Part shown: positions 13,517-25,200 of the stretch, piece by piece
How positions within the stretch are numbered: the stretch's first letter is position 1
How the letters are laid out: each line of letters starts with the position of its first letter
DNA from: Siderastrea radians
Lineage: Eukaryota; Cnidaria; Anthozoa; Scleractinia; Rhizangiidae
Reading direction: 5' to 3'
Length of the DNA: 64,000 bases
NCBI GenBank assembly: GCA_964017195.1
Contig: OZ024894.1
Coordinates: forward strand, 1,860,501-1,924,500
Notes under the pieces: model-generated
Told to the model about the DNA's origin: nothing
The model's input: only the letters and a program-made list of their open reading frames with translations
Database searches by the model: none
Position numbers and translations under genes: made by a program

Positions 13517-13940
13517 TAATCATAACTATAACCAAATTCTCGAATCTGATTGGCTATCACCAGCCATGATTTGAGCATTAATAGGACAGTAGGACAGTGT
13601 AATTGGACAGTGTACGCGTCATGCCTAAGTAATTGGACAGTACGCGTCAGAGCGCGCGCGCTAATGGATCAGTTACACTTGAATAAGCTTTTTTTTAAAA
13701 ACGTATTTCGCAAAATAAAACTGTTTTCTATTCCTTCTCCGGTACGTTTTCTCCTTTTTCTTTCTCGAATTTTGTTATAGATATGATTACTTGGTAACAG
13801 GACTTCGTGTCATCCAATTCGGTCTGTAATCATACTCGAGATTAAACAAATCGGACTCCCGCTACGCGGTCGTCCGATTTTGTTAATCACTCGTATGATT
13901 ACAGACCGAATTGGACTCCACTCAGTCCTATTACCATTAT
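13517..13940. mobile_element. Foldback element copy 1 (AATTGGACAGT family)
   Basis: The element starts near TTAATCATAACTATAAC and ends at CACTCAGTCCTATTACC. Its 3' half contains an inverted repeat (CCAATTCGGTCTGTAATCATAC and its complement) around a GC-rich loop. A second copy lies 660 bp downstream. No coding capacity. Confidence 0.7.
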
Positions 13941-14082
13941 ATACTACGGATATGAACTGAATTAATTAAAATAATAACAACTGAATCTATCATTAGTACT
14001 TCTACCTCCAACTACTTTCTCTATGATGATAAAGTGTGTAACGATTTTAACGTATACTACGGATATGAACTGAATTAATTAA

Positions 14083-14116
14083 AATAATAACAATAATAAT
14101 AATATTATTATTATAT

Positions 14117-14167
<51 letters not shown>

Positions 14168-14170
14168 AAA
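14083..14170. repeat. AAT/ATT microsatellite with inverted phase
   Basis: A run of AAT switches to ATT, so the tract is itself palindromic and hairpin-prone. It lies between the two foldback copies. Confidence 0.9.
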
Positions 14171-14180
14171 TATTATTATA

Positions 14181-14602
14181 TTAATCATAACTATAACAAA
14201 ATTCTCGAATCTGATTGGCTATCACCAGCCATGATTTGAGCATTAATAGGACAGTAGGACAGTGTAATTGGACAGTGTACGCGTCATGCCTAAGTAATTG
14301 GACAGTACGCGTCAGAGCGAGCGCGCTAATGGATCAGTTACGCTTGAATAAGCTTTTTTTTAACGTATTTCGCAAATAAAACTGTTGTCTATTCCTTCTC
14401 CGGTACGTTTCCTCCTTTTTCTTTCTCGAATTTTGTTATAGATATGGTTAATTGGTAACAGGACTTCGTGTCATCCAATTCGGTCTGTAATCATACTCGT
14501 GATTAGACAAATCGGACTCCCGCTACGCGGTCGTCCGATTTTGTTAATCACTCGTATGATTACAGACCGAATTGGACTCCACTCAGTCCTATTACCATTA
14601 TT
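14181..14602. mobile_element. Foldback element copy 2 (AATTGGACAGT family)
   Basis: Near-identical direct repeat of 13517-13940. The intervening DNA also has a duplicated TATACTACGGATATGAACTG segment (about 13,940 and 14,052). The pair therefore looks like a local segmental duplication rather than two independent insertions. Confidence 0.7.
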
Positions 14603-14804
14603 AATTAAATAAATTTTTACTGTATATAGTCGTATTGTCATTAACGTAAAAGTCGAGTCAAAGTTTAGTTTTGTGCACAAAAGGTAAAAAGCAAATTTCG
14701 AGATAAAAACAAATGTTTTGTGCACGTTTTATTTCCGGTTTGCGCGATTTTACTTGGCATTTTGACTTCCGGTATTTTGCACGCACGACTTACAATAGAA
14801 ATTT

Positions 14805-15179
14805 GGGGCGCATTCTTTTGGGACTAGTCCGGAATAGGAATACTCGGAATAGACGGTATTTGTATTCTTTTGGGAGCGATTCCGTTTTCGGAATGATCAT
14901 TCCGTTCATTCTGCTCCTAATAACAGAATGAACAGACTGAAAGGAATACGATTGACTAGGAATAGACAGAATACGCGTTCTTTTTGGGAATTTTTTCGCG
15001 GGAAATTCTACGCAGCCGCCTGCGCATGTACAGACATAGTAGTTCTCAGGTCACCTCCGCCATGGTTATTCCGTTTTCAGGAGCAGCGTTCTTTTCGAAA
15101 TTGAAATTCCGTGTATTCTGTTACTCCTGAACCGGAATAAGAATAGCCAGAATTAATAGTTCCAAAAGAATGGACCCTT
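14805..15179. mobile_element. MITE with GGGGCGCATTCTTTTGG-type ends
   Basis: Imperfect terminal inverted repeats: GGGGCGCATTCTTTTGGGACTA on the left (first 20 bases most conserved) matches the reverse complement of the right end. The interior repeats GGAATAG/ATTCC motifs. Apparent open frames are not coding. Confidence 0.6.
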
Positions 15180-15843
15180 GGATTCACTCAGCTGACGCGT
15201 GCATTCTAGCTATGTCGTGTGTAGGCTACGCGCGCGCGCGGCTTTACACTTAAACCCTGCCGCCGGTTATGACAGATGCGAAAACTATAATTAAGGATGA
15301 GCTCGTTTTGCAACCAAACGCGCACCACACTCAAACCCTACACACACACTTGCACACTTTTCACGCGTGCATTCCATTTGTGTAATTCTTGCATGTTGTA
15401 GGCTCCAAGAGCCAAAAACGCGTATAGGCTGGGGAGAGACAAGGTCCCCTATTCCCAAGATCCCGCGTGTCTTATTTTTGCGTTTCCTTTCTAATTTTCG
15501 TGCTGTCCCTACACTCCCTACTATCTGGGAGCCTGGAACAGGCCAGTGTTATTCAAGCAGAAGAAATGACGAGCGAGCTAGAGCAAGTTTAACAAACAAT
15601 GGCCGCACCTTAGACTGGAACTACATCTCAGAAAGTTGAGGAACTAAAATAAGAATAGAAGGCTAAGGAGTTTTACTCGCTAGCTGACTTCACAAAAAAG
15701 AAGGAAAAATTAACCTGCTCGATTTGTTAATTATGTCTAAACGTGACGACTTCCACCCCCTCACCCACCCACCCCAAAATATTGCGTGACGACCCAAATA
15801 AACGATGGCAAAGTAGACTACCTCGCAGGTAAAAGAGGACATC
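15180..15843. other. Non-coding stretch downstream of the receptor gene
   Basis: There is a short GC-alternating tract (about 15,227-15,242) and an ACAC-rich tract, and I see no gene. This is the expected 3' flank of the minus-strand receptor gene, but no clear poly(A) signal was found. Confidence 0.4.
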
Positions 15844-16231
15844 TTATGATGTTGTACCAGGGCCCTCCAGGACCGCATACATAGGGGCTCAAACCCCGGA
15901 TTAGTAATACCAGTGGAGTCCTGATAAGGAGCCTCCAGGACATCATACATGACAGCACTTGGACAAGCGCAGTCATAGCTGGGTCCCTCAAGCACATTAT
16001 ACAGTGGTGCTTCATAAGATGGGCCCTGATCCGAGCACTTCGCAAGGCTCTCGTTTGCCTTGATTTCTTCAAGTTCATCTAAATCTGCATAGTCCGCGTA
16101 CTCTGGAGGTTCTTTAACGTCCGCAGGGGGTGAGCCTGTGGAATATGGGGGTTGATACTCTGGGGGGTCGGAGAGATTGTTCTTGGGTTTTCGTCAGGGT
16201 TGAGAAGAGCAAGATATTCGGGAATCTCATC
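15844..16231 (-). CDS. Receptor last exon: three YxVLE(G/A)P repeats, two apparent frameshifts
   Basis: The acceptor CTAG precedes GAT GAG ATT. The frame encodes [16 protein letters not shown], then needs a 1-nt correction (near 16,185) to continue as a Pro/Tyr/acidic region ([18 protein letters not shown]). It then runs into [20 protein letters not shown] and, after a second correction of 2 nt near 15,880, LYAVLEGP and a TAA stop at 15844-15846. The threefold YxVLE repeat supports the corrected reading. Frameshifts in an otherwise conserved-looking host exon point to assembly errors or to a decayed copy. Confidence 0.6.
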
Positions 16232-19200
16232 CTAGTAAAAAAAAGATAATAATGACTCGGTTAGTAGTTTTCTGGCAACTGATCGTCTCGGCAAAGCTGA
16301 AAGAAGGTACGAACAAACAGATGGAAAAAGACGGACTAAGCCCAATGAATAGAAGGAGGGAGGGAAGGAAGGAAAGAAGGAATGGAGGAAAGGAGGGAGG
16401 GAGGGAGGGAGGGAGTGAGGGAGCGAGGGAGCGAGAAAGGAGGGAAGGGAGGAAGGAAGCAAGGAAGGCAGGAAGGAAGGAAGGAAGAAAGGTAGGAGGG
16501 AAGGAATGAAGGAATTTATTTATCTATTTATTTATTTATCTATTTATTTATACAGGAACATCTGTAAAGGAAGGAAGGAAAGAAGGAAAGAAGGAAGGAG
16601 GGTAGGAAGGAAGGAAGGAAAGAAGGAAGGAAGGAAGGAAGGAAGGAAGGAAGGAAGGAGGGAGGGAGAGAGGATGGGAAGGAGGGAGACAAAGCAACGA
16701 ATGATTGTATGAATGAAAGGGAATTATAAGGGAAATGTTAAGCACCTTGTGTGCACTGTTTTTCTGCAAAGGCTGGTACATCAATCTATCTTGGTCCAAA
16801 CTCTGATACATGCCTAGATTTGTTTCGGAATTAAACCGAGCGCTAGCATCCTCCTTCATTAAGCTCTGGTAAGCAGGATTGTCTGCATCCAACACACAGC
16901 CTGGGTTGTGGTACATAGGCTTCCCTCCATCTACCTTGTCTCTTGCATATCGCTCTGTGCTATCATAAGTGTTTTCCCTGTGAATCTTCCTACTTGCCGT
17001 GTTAAGTGGCTTCAGCCGTATGTTATTCAGAGGTATACTTCGACCATCTCTCGCTCCCGGGTTCTTTAGCAGCAGATCTTCTGTGTTATCGTTGGAAGGA
17101 TTACCTAAAACATCGGAAGCAACAAAGCTTACTAACCTGTAGCCTGTTCCAGGCGTTCAGATAGTGGAGCGCAAACGAAAAATATAGCCTCCCCTAGTTT
17201 TCCCGCTCTTTCGCTCGCTATATTTTTTCGCTCGCGCTCCACTATCTGAACGACTGGAACAGGCTAACTAACCTGATAACAGCGCCGGGATACAAGTAAG
17301 GATTATTTTTTAAAAGGCCGCCGTAGGCCAAAAACAGTAGATTATCCCACGTTTTTTGTCGATTTCTAGCTACACGAGTTTCTTTTCGCGGGCTTTCAGT
17401 CTCTAGAAAGGAAACCTTTTCAAAATTTCACTTAATAGTACAGTTTGGCGATCCGTTACAATAATATAATAACAATTTTCTCGACCCTTTCGTATACTGC
17501 GAGCATAAAAAGGCACCCACTTGGGACTACAGCCTGGAAGCGTGGCACTCCTTCAGGTAACACAAAATTTTGGATTTATCAAATGAGCTGGTAAGGTAAA
17601 TTGGCCACCGTAAAGAGATTGAAAGCTAACGTTTCGAGCGTTAGCCCTTCGCCAGAGCGAATCAAGGAATTGTGGGTTGCACTTGGTTTATATAGAGAGT
17701 GGTGGAGCTACGCTATTGGTAGGAACATGGCAACGTGAAAACAAGAATAGATTAGTTGAATGAAAAGCGTTCGTTGATACCGGGGGATTAAGTGTGCCGA
17801 TTTGAAAAATGAATGAATTTTTGTCCTAGATTTTTACGGCTGTCCGTGTTACCCTGATGTAGGGAAAGGCCACAGATCGTCATGAGTAGTATATCAAGAG
17901 TTTAATGAATACCACCTGATACTCAGAGGTTTATTTAAGAATTTTAAAACCACCACCATAATAAACAAGCTCCTTTTGGCGCATGTTTATTATGGTGGGG
18001 GTTTTAAAATTCTTAAATAAACCTCTGAGTATCAGGTAGTATTCATTAAACTCTTGATATACTACTTACCCGAAATAAACCACCCAGCATAAAATTTTTT
18101 TTTAATTAAAGAAAAGAAAATAAGTATAAAAATGCAGCAAGCAAAAGATAGAGCGGAAGCGTTAAGGTTCCTTTGCATGCATCTTATTAAATATCTTAAG
18201 GAAAATAATTTTTATGTGAGTTTCATTAAAAAATTTAATGAAATTCTTGAAGAAACAGACGCTTTTTGGGAGGGGAACAAATGTTTATGAATTTGTCAGA
18301 AAAGAAGTTGAATGAATTATGTGATCTTTTAGCAAACGAATTGCTTCGTTTTAACAATTAAGAATTTAAAAAAAATCTGACAATTAGTTCGTATTAACTG
18401 AAATAAATCTAACATATTTTTTAATTAAAGAAAAACAAAATTTTATTATATTAAAGTGGAATGTCTGCACTTAATATAAACATTGAAGATTTTTTGAAAG
18501 AATTTGATTCAAAAAAGTTACAAACTTTAGAGCAATTACTTATAGAAGACGCTCCTGCTTTGCGAAAAAATATTCAGAACATAAGGCAACAAACAGCTAA
18601 ATGGAAAGAGGTACACAATGAGGTACCTACCACCAGAGTTACGTGAGATAATTTACAAACATTACCTCGCCATAAAACTGAAAGAGCGAGAGGTTTTGGG
18701 TTGGAACAAAGTTCACGATGAGCTTTCAATACAACCTTTCTGTTCTGAAATGGAGCGGCTTGTACATATTATAATGTGTGTAGCTTATATGCATTGTTGT
18801 TGTGGAGGGGGTTGTTACCCTTGTTATAAACAAGAAGAAATCTTACATGAAATAACCATTTTTGCCTCCGATATACTTGATATAACTCTAATTAAGTTTT
18901 GCACTGATATATGGGAAGAGGACCACAGCCATTAAGTTGTGTTTACGCTGCGTGACTTCGTGGTTCGGTGAAACCCGCAGACAATGACGTAATTTATATT
19001 CTCATACAAACATTGAAGGGAAACCCCCAAACAACTCAAGCTTGAAAAAACAAATTAATATTCACAGACAGATTACATTAATTCATAATCAAAATATTCA
19101 TTACCGTCAGCAGAAGTTTTGAGACCTAGATCGTTTAGGGGCCCATACAAGAAACTCATCTCCACATTTTGTTTTTAAGGTTAAAATAGCTGAAATCCCA

Positions 19201-22200
19201 TATTTACTATCCTGGTGTGAAACTTTTTTAATTTTGTATATCTCATCTGAAATATTTCTCCATTTTAAGATTTCTCTTTTTATAAAACTTTCTTTAGTTG
19301 GCCATTCTTCTGATATCTCTTGTGGGATTTCTTGTTGATTTATTAATAAATCCTCTGTTGGCCAGTCTTGTGAGATCGCTTGTTGATCTGTACAGACATC
19401 CATAGTAAGAGATGCGTTGAAGATACATTTGTTTAATAGGTTGTTCTTTTTTGTGAAGCGGAACACATACCGAAAGGTGCCGGTAATTCCGAAGGGTGCC
19501 GGAAATTTTTAAAGGCGCTGTTAAATTCCGAAAGGTGCTATTTCTGTCTGACTTTTTTTTTTGGCGCCCTTCGGAATTACCGGCGCCTTTCGGTATGTCG
19601 AATTACCGGCACCTTTCGGTATGTTTCCCACTCACGTGCGCTATCACGCTTTGTCTCACGTGTTTTTTATTTTTAGTTTGACCTTGACACTGGATTAAGT
19701 AAGATCGCGTGGAGCTCAGCTGCTTGTAGCCAAGCAAAAGCGTCATATTTTTGTAACGTTTCAGTTAAAATCTTATTGTGTACTCTGTTGGTGAAGTTGT
19801 CTACTAAGAGATGAAAATCGTTTTATGGAACCACATCTTGGCCTGAAATGGGGTAGCCATCTTCATCACGAGTTGGTAACAATATTTTTGAAACACACTC
19901 ACGAGTAATGTATCGTATTTGTCTGATATCAGGAGGAGTGAGAAGTTCAAAAAACCAATAACAAATAGTTGCAAAAAGTGCAATCATTTTGTTAGCGTAT
20001 ATAATTACTTTGAAAATCTATAATTGAGTGTATTTTTTTTCATACTTTTTTTGAACAGATAGTGGAATTTCCATACAATAATCAGTGATGATATTATCTT
20101 TCATTTTCAAGCTATCAAGAAAGACCTTCTCGTCGAAAGCTTCACCTCTGAGGTAAAAGCGAATCTCATCAAGTATTTTTTTGTATTCAATTCGGGCAAA
20201 ATTTGCTTGTTCTGTTTTCTTATCATATTTCTTAAGGCTTGCCACTGCTTTCAAAGTAAGACCAACACCAGTTAAAGTTGCCATGACAGCAGGGTTCAAC
20301 GTAATTCCTCCGGCTACTGCGGCACTAATAATTAACTTGCCAGCTGAAAGATTACAAACAAAATTTTTTCTTCGAAAACTGCGGTGCAACTTTTCATAGC
20401 CATAATGTTTCGTATGGTAATAACCATACAAATCTTTCAGAATTTTAACTTTCTCTGTTGAAAGTGTTTGGTCGATATGGTTGAATTCGAAAATGTCTCG
20501 CATTGTGTTATATAATAAGTGTAAAATTTTATGGAGCTCGATATTCAATTAAAATTAAGAAAACTTCATTTTTTGGTTTTGGAGATAACAAATACACCGA
20601 AAAAATACCATTTGGTAATTTTACATTTAAATCTATTTTTTGTTTTTGAATTGCTTGTGTTGAAGTGAAAGATAATGGAGGAAAATCACTAGTAACTACA
20701 CTTAAAGTAATAGCTGGAAATGGACCCATAACTTTTCTAAATAATACTGTTATATTTAATATAGTGCTATTTGTAGGAATAATTACCTGTGAACTACCAT
20801 TTAATACAAAAACTAATTGTTTATTATTTTTCGTATTTAAAAACCCATGTAAGTAATGAAGGGAACCCCTCAAATTATGTCCGTTTAAAGATAAGTCTGT
20901 TTCCATCACCATTTTTCCATTCTCAATAACAAAAGCGGTGTCATAGACACTTGGGTCAACGTTTGAAATTGTTTCTTTTACACCATAAACAATAAGATGT
21001 CCAATTGTTAAAAGTGATGGAAAACTAACTGTACCGTGTAGATCGAGATATAGGAATTGTGGAGGTGAGCTACCCCATCTGTGAAAATTGATAACTGTTT
21101 TGGTGTACTTCTCGAATGTTTTTGTTGCATAATTAGAAATTGAAATCGTAGTGCCTTGCACTGCCACACTCAACTCACTCATTTCCGGCGGAAACCATTC
21201 AACGACCATTGTATAGTAACCAACCGGAAGTTTATATAGGTTAAAACCGAGGCGTGACCGGTACTGGTTGGGTGAGCCTTTTTCAAACAAGAGTTGAAGT
21301 TGGTAAGCTTTTTTATTAATTTGATGCGGAGAATTGGGAAAATCGTTAATACCCAAAACCTTGATATTGTTTTCACTCGAAGATTCATCAGTGTCTTCCA
21401 TTAAGTATCTGAAGGCGTCTCTTTTTTGTCCCGAGTTAATGATCTGAGATTCATGAATTTTTTGAGTGACAAGATCTCTCATAGTTGTTATTTCATTTTC
21501 CATTAACTCAACATTAACTGCGGATTTCGAATCTTTGTAATCGGTTTGTAAGTTAACAATTTTATTATTATTTAAATTTAAGTTTCCAGACATACTTTTT
21601 GAGCCATCAAGTTTAAGATATTCTTTTTGTGTTTCACTAAGTCTGTAGTTAACAAACTCGACACATGCAGCGTCTCTTTTGTTTGATGGAAGATTAAGAT
21701 TGATAATTAATTTATTTTTCATATCAATATTAGCTCCTTTATCCAATTTTTTCGCAAGCTGATTATCGACATACTTTTTGTTTGTGGCTTGATCTGTCTG
21801 TACTGGGTCTTTTACGTTGTAGATTGTATTATTGTTCATATCAATGCTTGCTTCCATTTTTCCGCCTTCCTTTTTTGAAAGAAAGATATTTCTCGTGTCT
21901 TGATAGTTTATTACCTTTGTCAGATCACCGTGTACAGGATAAGGGTTGCTTTTTAATCGCAAAATATCGTACTTATTTTGCATGTCAATATTAGCAGAAC
22001 CGCTGGCACTACCCTGAGGGCCAGGATCGCCTTTATCACCCTTGTCGCCCTTGTCGCCCTTGTCACCTTTTAAACCCTGTGACCCTTTCTGACCTTGGAG
22101 ACCAATCGGACCTTGTAGTCCTGTGGCACCTTTTTCACCCCTCGGTCCACGAGGATCTTGTGCTCCTGCTGGACCTTTATCACCCTTCGGTCCAGGAGGA

Positions 22201-25200
22201 CCCTCGGGGCCAGGAGGACCCCCTGGGCCAGGAGGGCCCACTTTTTTTCCACTTTCACTCATCGTAGTTTGGCTTGTTCCACCTATTTGACTGTTAATAT
22301 ACCCCATTACATATCTTCATCAAAATTTTTTTTCATTAATTTTTGGGGTTTGTCATAGTAAAAGAAAGAATATTTTTCATCGGTGGCGCGATCTAAAGTG
22401 TTATGATCCACACTTATTTCGTTTGCAATTCGTTTGTTTTCTTTTGGATCTAATCTGAAAATACAAAGATGGCTGCAGTTAACACGAATGTCTTTTGGCA
22501 CCTTGTAAAAGGTTTGAGAGAGGTAAATAACACAGCAGTTTTTGTGCCGCCCATTGATAAAATAATTTATGATGCTGTTTTGGTTTTTTTCGCAAACAAG
22601 ATCATCAAAAACAACTATTTTTTGGTTGTCCGCCGGAAGTTCTTCGAGTGGAATGATTTCATCACCGTAAGCCTCAATAACATCATAACCAACCTGGGGG
22701 TTGATTTTTTCAGCAAAGTACTGCAAAAGATTCTGATATTTGTTCTGGTGCAGGTTCTTTGAAAAGAGGTAAATTTTATCATACTCTAACAACTCATAAA
22801 GCATATGCAGTAATGTGTTTGTTTTACCAGAATTACTGGGTCCACAAATTAACATCCGAAAAACATCTGCTGGCATACAAGGGTGACCTTGCTTGTAGTC
22901 ACTCTCGGAAGAACCTGGGTCATAATTTGGAATCTTCATCTTTTTTTTCGCTTTTATATATTAACGCTGGAAATATGTCGATGAAAAAATGGCGTCAGTT
23001 GGCTGAAGAAAAGTCGGTGGTTGATCAGCAAACAGAAGAAATTCACCAAAAATTCAAAATGGATAAAATTAACAAAGAGTTTGGTCAACTTTCAGGAGAA
23101 GAGTTTTTTAAACCAATCACAAAAAGACTTGATGATGAAAAAAGCAGTGCCACTGTAGAAGAGGAAGAAGAAGAAGAGCAGGAAGTTCCTGATTACACAA
23201 TGGATGAATTTGACTAAACTTACCCTTTTGGTGATGAATTCAGACCGGATGCACCAACACCAGCACCGTCACCACCAACAACACCAACAACAACCACAAC
23301 ACCAATAGAACCAACATCTCTTCCACCCCCATATCAAGAATTTGATGATCTTCCATTACCACCTCCACCTTTGATGGAAGAAACTGTTATGCCAGGATCT
23401 TCCAAAGACGAAACAAGGGAAGAAACATCAAAACGGCTTAGAACTGTAAAAAGTATTCTTGCCAAAAATAGAAGTGACCCAACTTACGAAGTAAAAAGTA
23501 AAGGATCAAAATACTATGGATATAATGTGGAAGAACTAGAAGCTGAGGCGTTTAAACTCGAACCAATTAAGGCACATCAAGAACATGCAGAAAAGTTACT
23601 TAAAAGGAAACAACCTTTATCAACACAATTACAAGAAAAAAAGGCGAAATTGAAACCACCAAAAAAACAAGAAAAAAAAGAAATCTCCAAAACCCCTCTT
23701 GAAAAAGCTGTCATGAGCCGAAGACCTGCTTTTGAACTTTCTGACGATGAAGATGACTTTTCAAAACAGGATTGGGAAATCGAAGGAAGTGGCATCACTG
23801 ATGAAGCTGAAAATTTGATCAACCAACTTTATTTGAGGTTAGGATCGATAAAAGCAGGAAACAGCTCAATAAAACTAAAAAATCAGGTATCATATCTTCT
23901 TGATTCACTTGTTGAACTCGGCACAATCGATAAAAAACAAAAGAAAAAAACTATTTCTAATTATATACACCAATAATGAGCTTTGATATACTGCTTGACT
24001 CGAGCCTTGCAAAACTACAAAGAGGTGGAGAACGGAATGTTTCACACGATTTTACAGTGAGGTTTTATCCTCCAATCGAATTGGATTCAAAAAACAACTA
24101 TAAAGCTGCACTAAACAGACTTATCACAATGAGTTACTCATGGAATAATATCGATTCTCGCTATGATAACAACAAAGTTCGCTGGAAGAAAAAAGCAGAA
24201 CAAGCGTGGAAGACCTTAACTTTCCCGAATGGAATGTATGATTACAAAAGAATTAACACATTCATTCAGCAACACACCGGTAAAGTAGACCCGACAAACA
24301 AAGACAGTGATTACATTTTCACTATGTATTTCGATATGTCGATTTATAGGGTTGTGACTTTGATACATAACGATTATGAGCTTGACTTCTCTCAAGGAAA
24401 TTTTGGTGAATTGCTTGGTTATAGCAAAAGTACCTTGAGTGGAGATGTTGTCGGAAGAAAAGTTCCAAATATCACAAGAGGTGTTGATTGGGTATATTTG
24501 TACTGCGATATTATCTCACGCCGAGCAAACAATGTTCCGAGCGATGTGTTATACAGTTTCTCAACAGCAGATCGTAAGGTTAGCTATCCATTTCGAAAAG
24601 AGCAGCACCGGCTTGAGTGGCAACCTGTGAATAAAAGCCGTATTGATGCAATAAGGGTTCGGGTGACAGATGGAAGAGACAATATCCTGGATCTCAACGG
24701 GACAGACATTGCAATTAGTTTAATAATCGAAGAAGAGTAAGAATTTTGCTGTTATAAATATACAATCATGAATCATCCGAGCGAGTGGGCAAGATTTTTT
24801 GACGTAAACACCGGTCGTTATAGATATAAACACAAAGGATCGGGTATTATCCGTGACACCTTCATGACCATCGGTAAAATATTCAAAAAAATATAAAGGA
24901 CGTGGCAAAGAAAACTACCGAAAAAGCCACAAAAACAATTGCTGAAAAAGCGGGTCAGAATGTTGGTGAACTTGCTGTTGAAAAAGGTTCGAAACAAATA
25001 CGAAAAATATTGCAAGAGCGAAAAAAGCAAAAACAGTTGTCACAGGATGCAAAAAAGAAACTTACAAATATTTTACAAAACACCGGTCGTTATAGATATA
25101 AACACAAAGTACCGAAAAAATCAGACGCCCTTGTGAAATTAAATCAAATTTTGGCGAACGAAATTTAATCAAAAAAATTTTTTCTCTCTTAATATAACTC

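Larger units (their letters stand above)
24768..25168 (+). pseudogene. Small basic precursor (core-like), one frameshift
   Basis: [13 protein letters not shown] follows ATATACAATC. The first frame ends after about 42 codons, and a 2-nt change near 24,890 restores one Lys-rich frame to 25168 ([18 protein letters not shown], ending LNQILANEI). The decapeptide [10 protein letters not shown] occurs near both ends, encoded by a perfect 32-bp DNA repeat. The first copy is followed at once by GSGI, a likely protease site. Size, charge and processing site resemble adenoviral core peptides. Role in DNA condensation is inferred. Confidence 0.55.

Noticed and set aside
13517..14602. CRISPR-like spaced repeats
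   Set aside because: Two long direct copies with an AAT microsatellite between them; no short regular repeats or cas genes.
16252..16712. Arg/Glu/Gly-rich protein on the plus strand
   Set aside because: Purely the GGAA/GGAG microsatellite.
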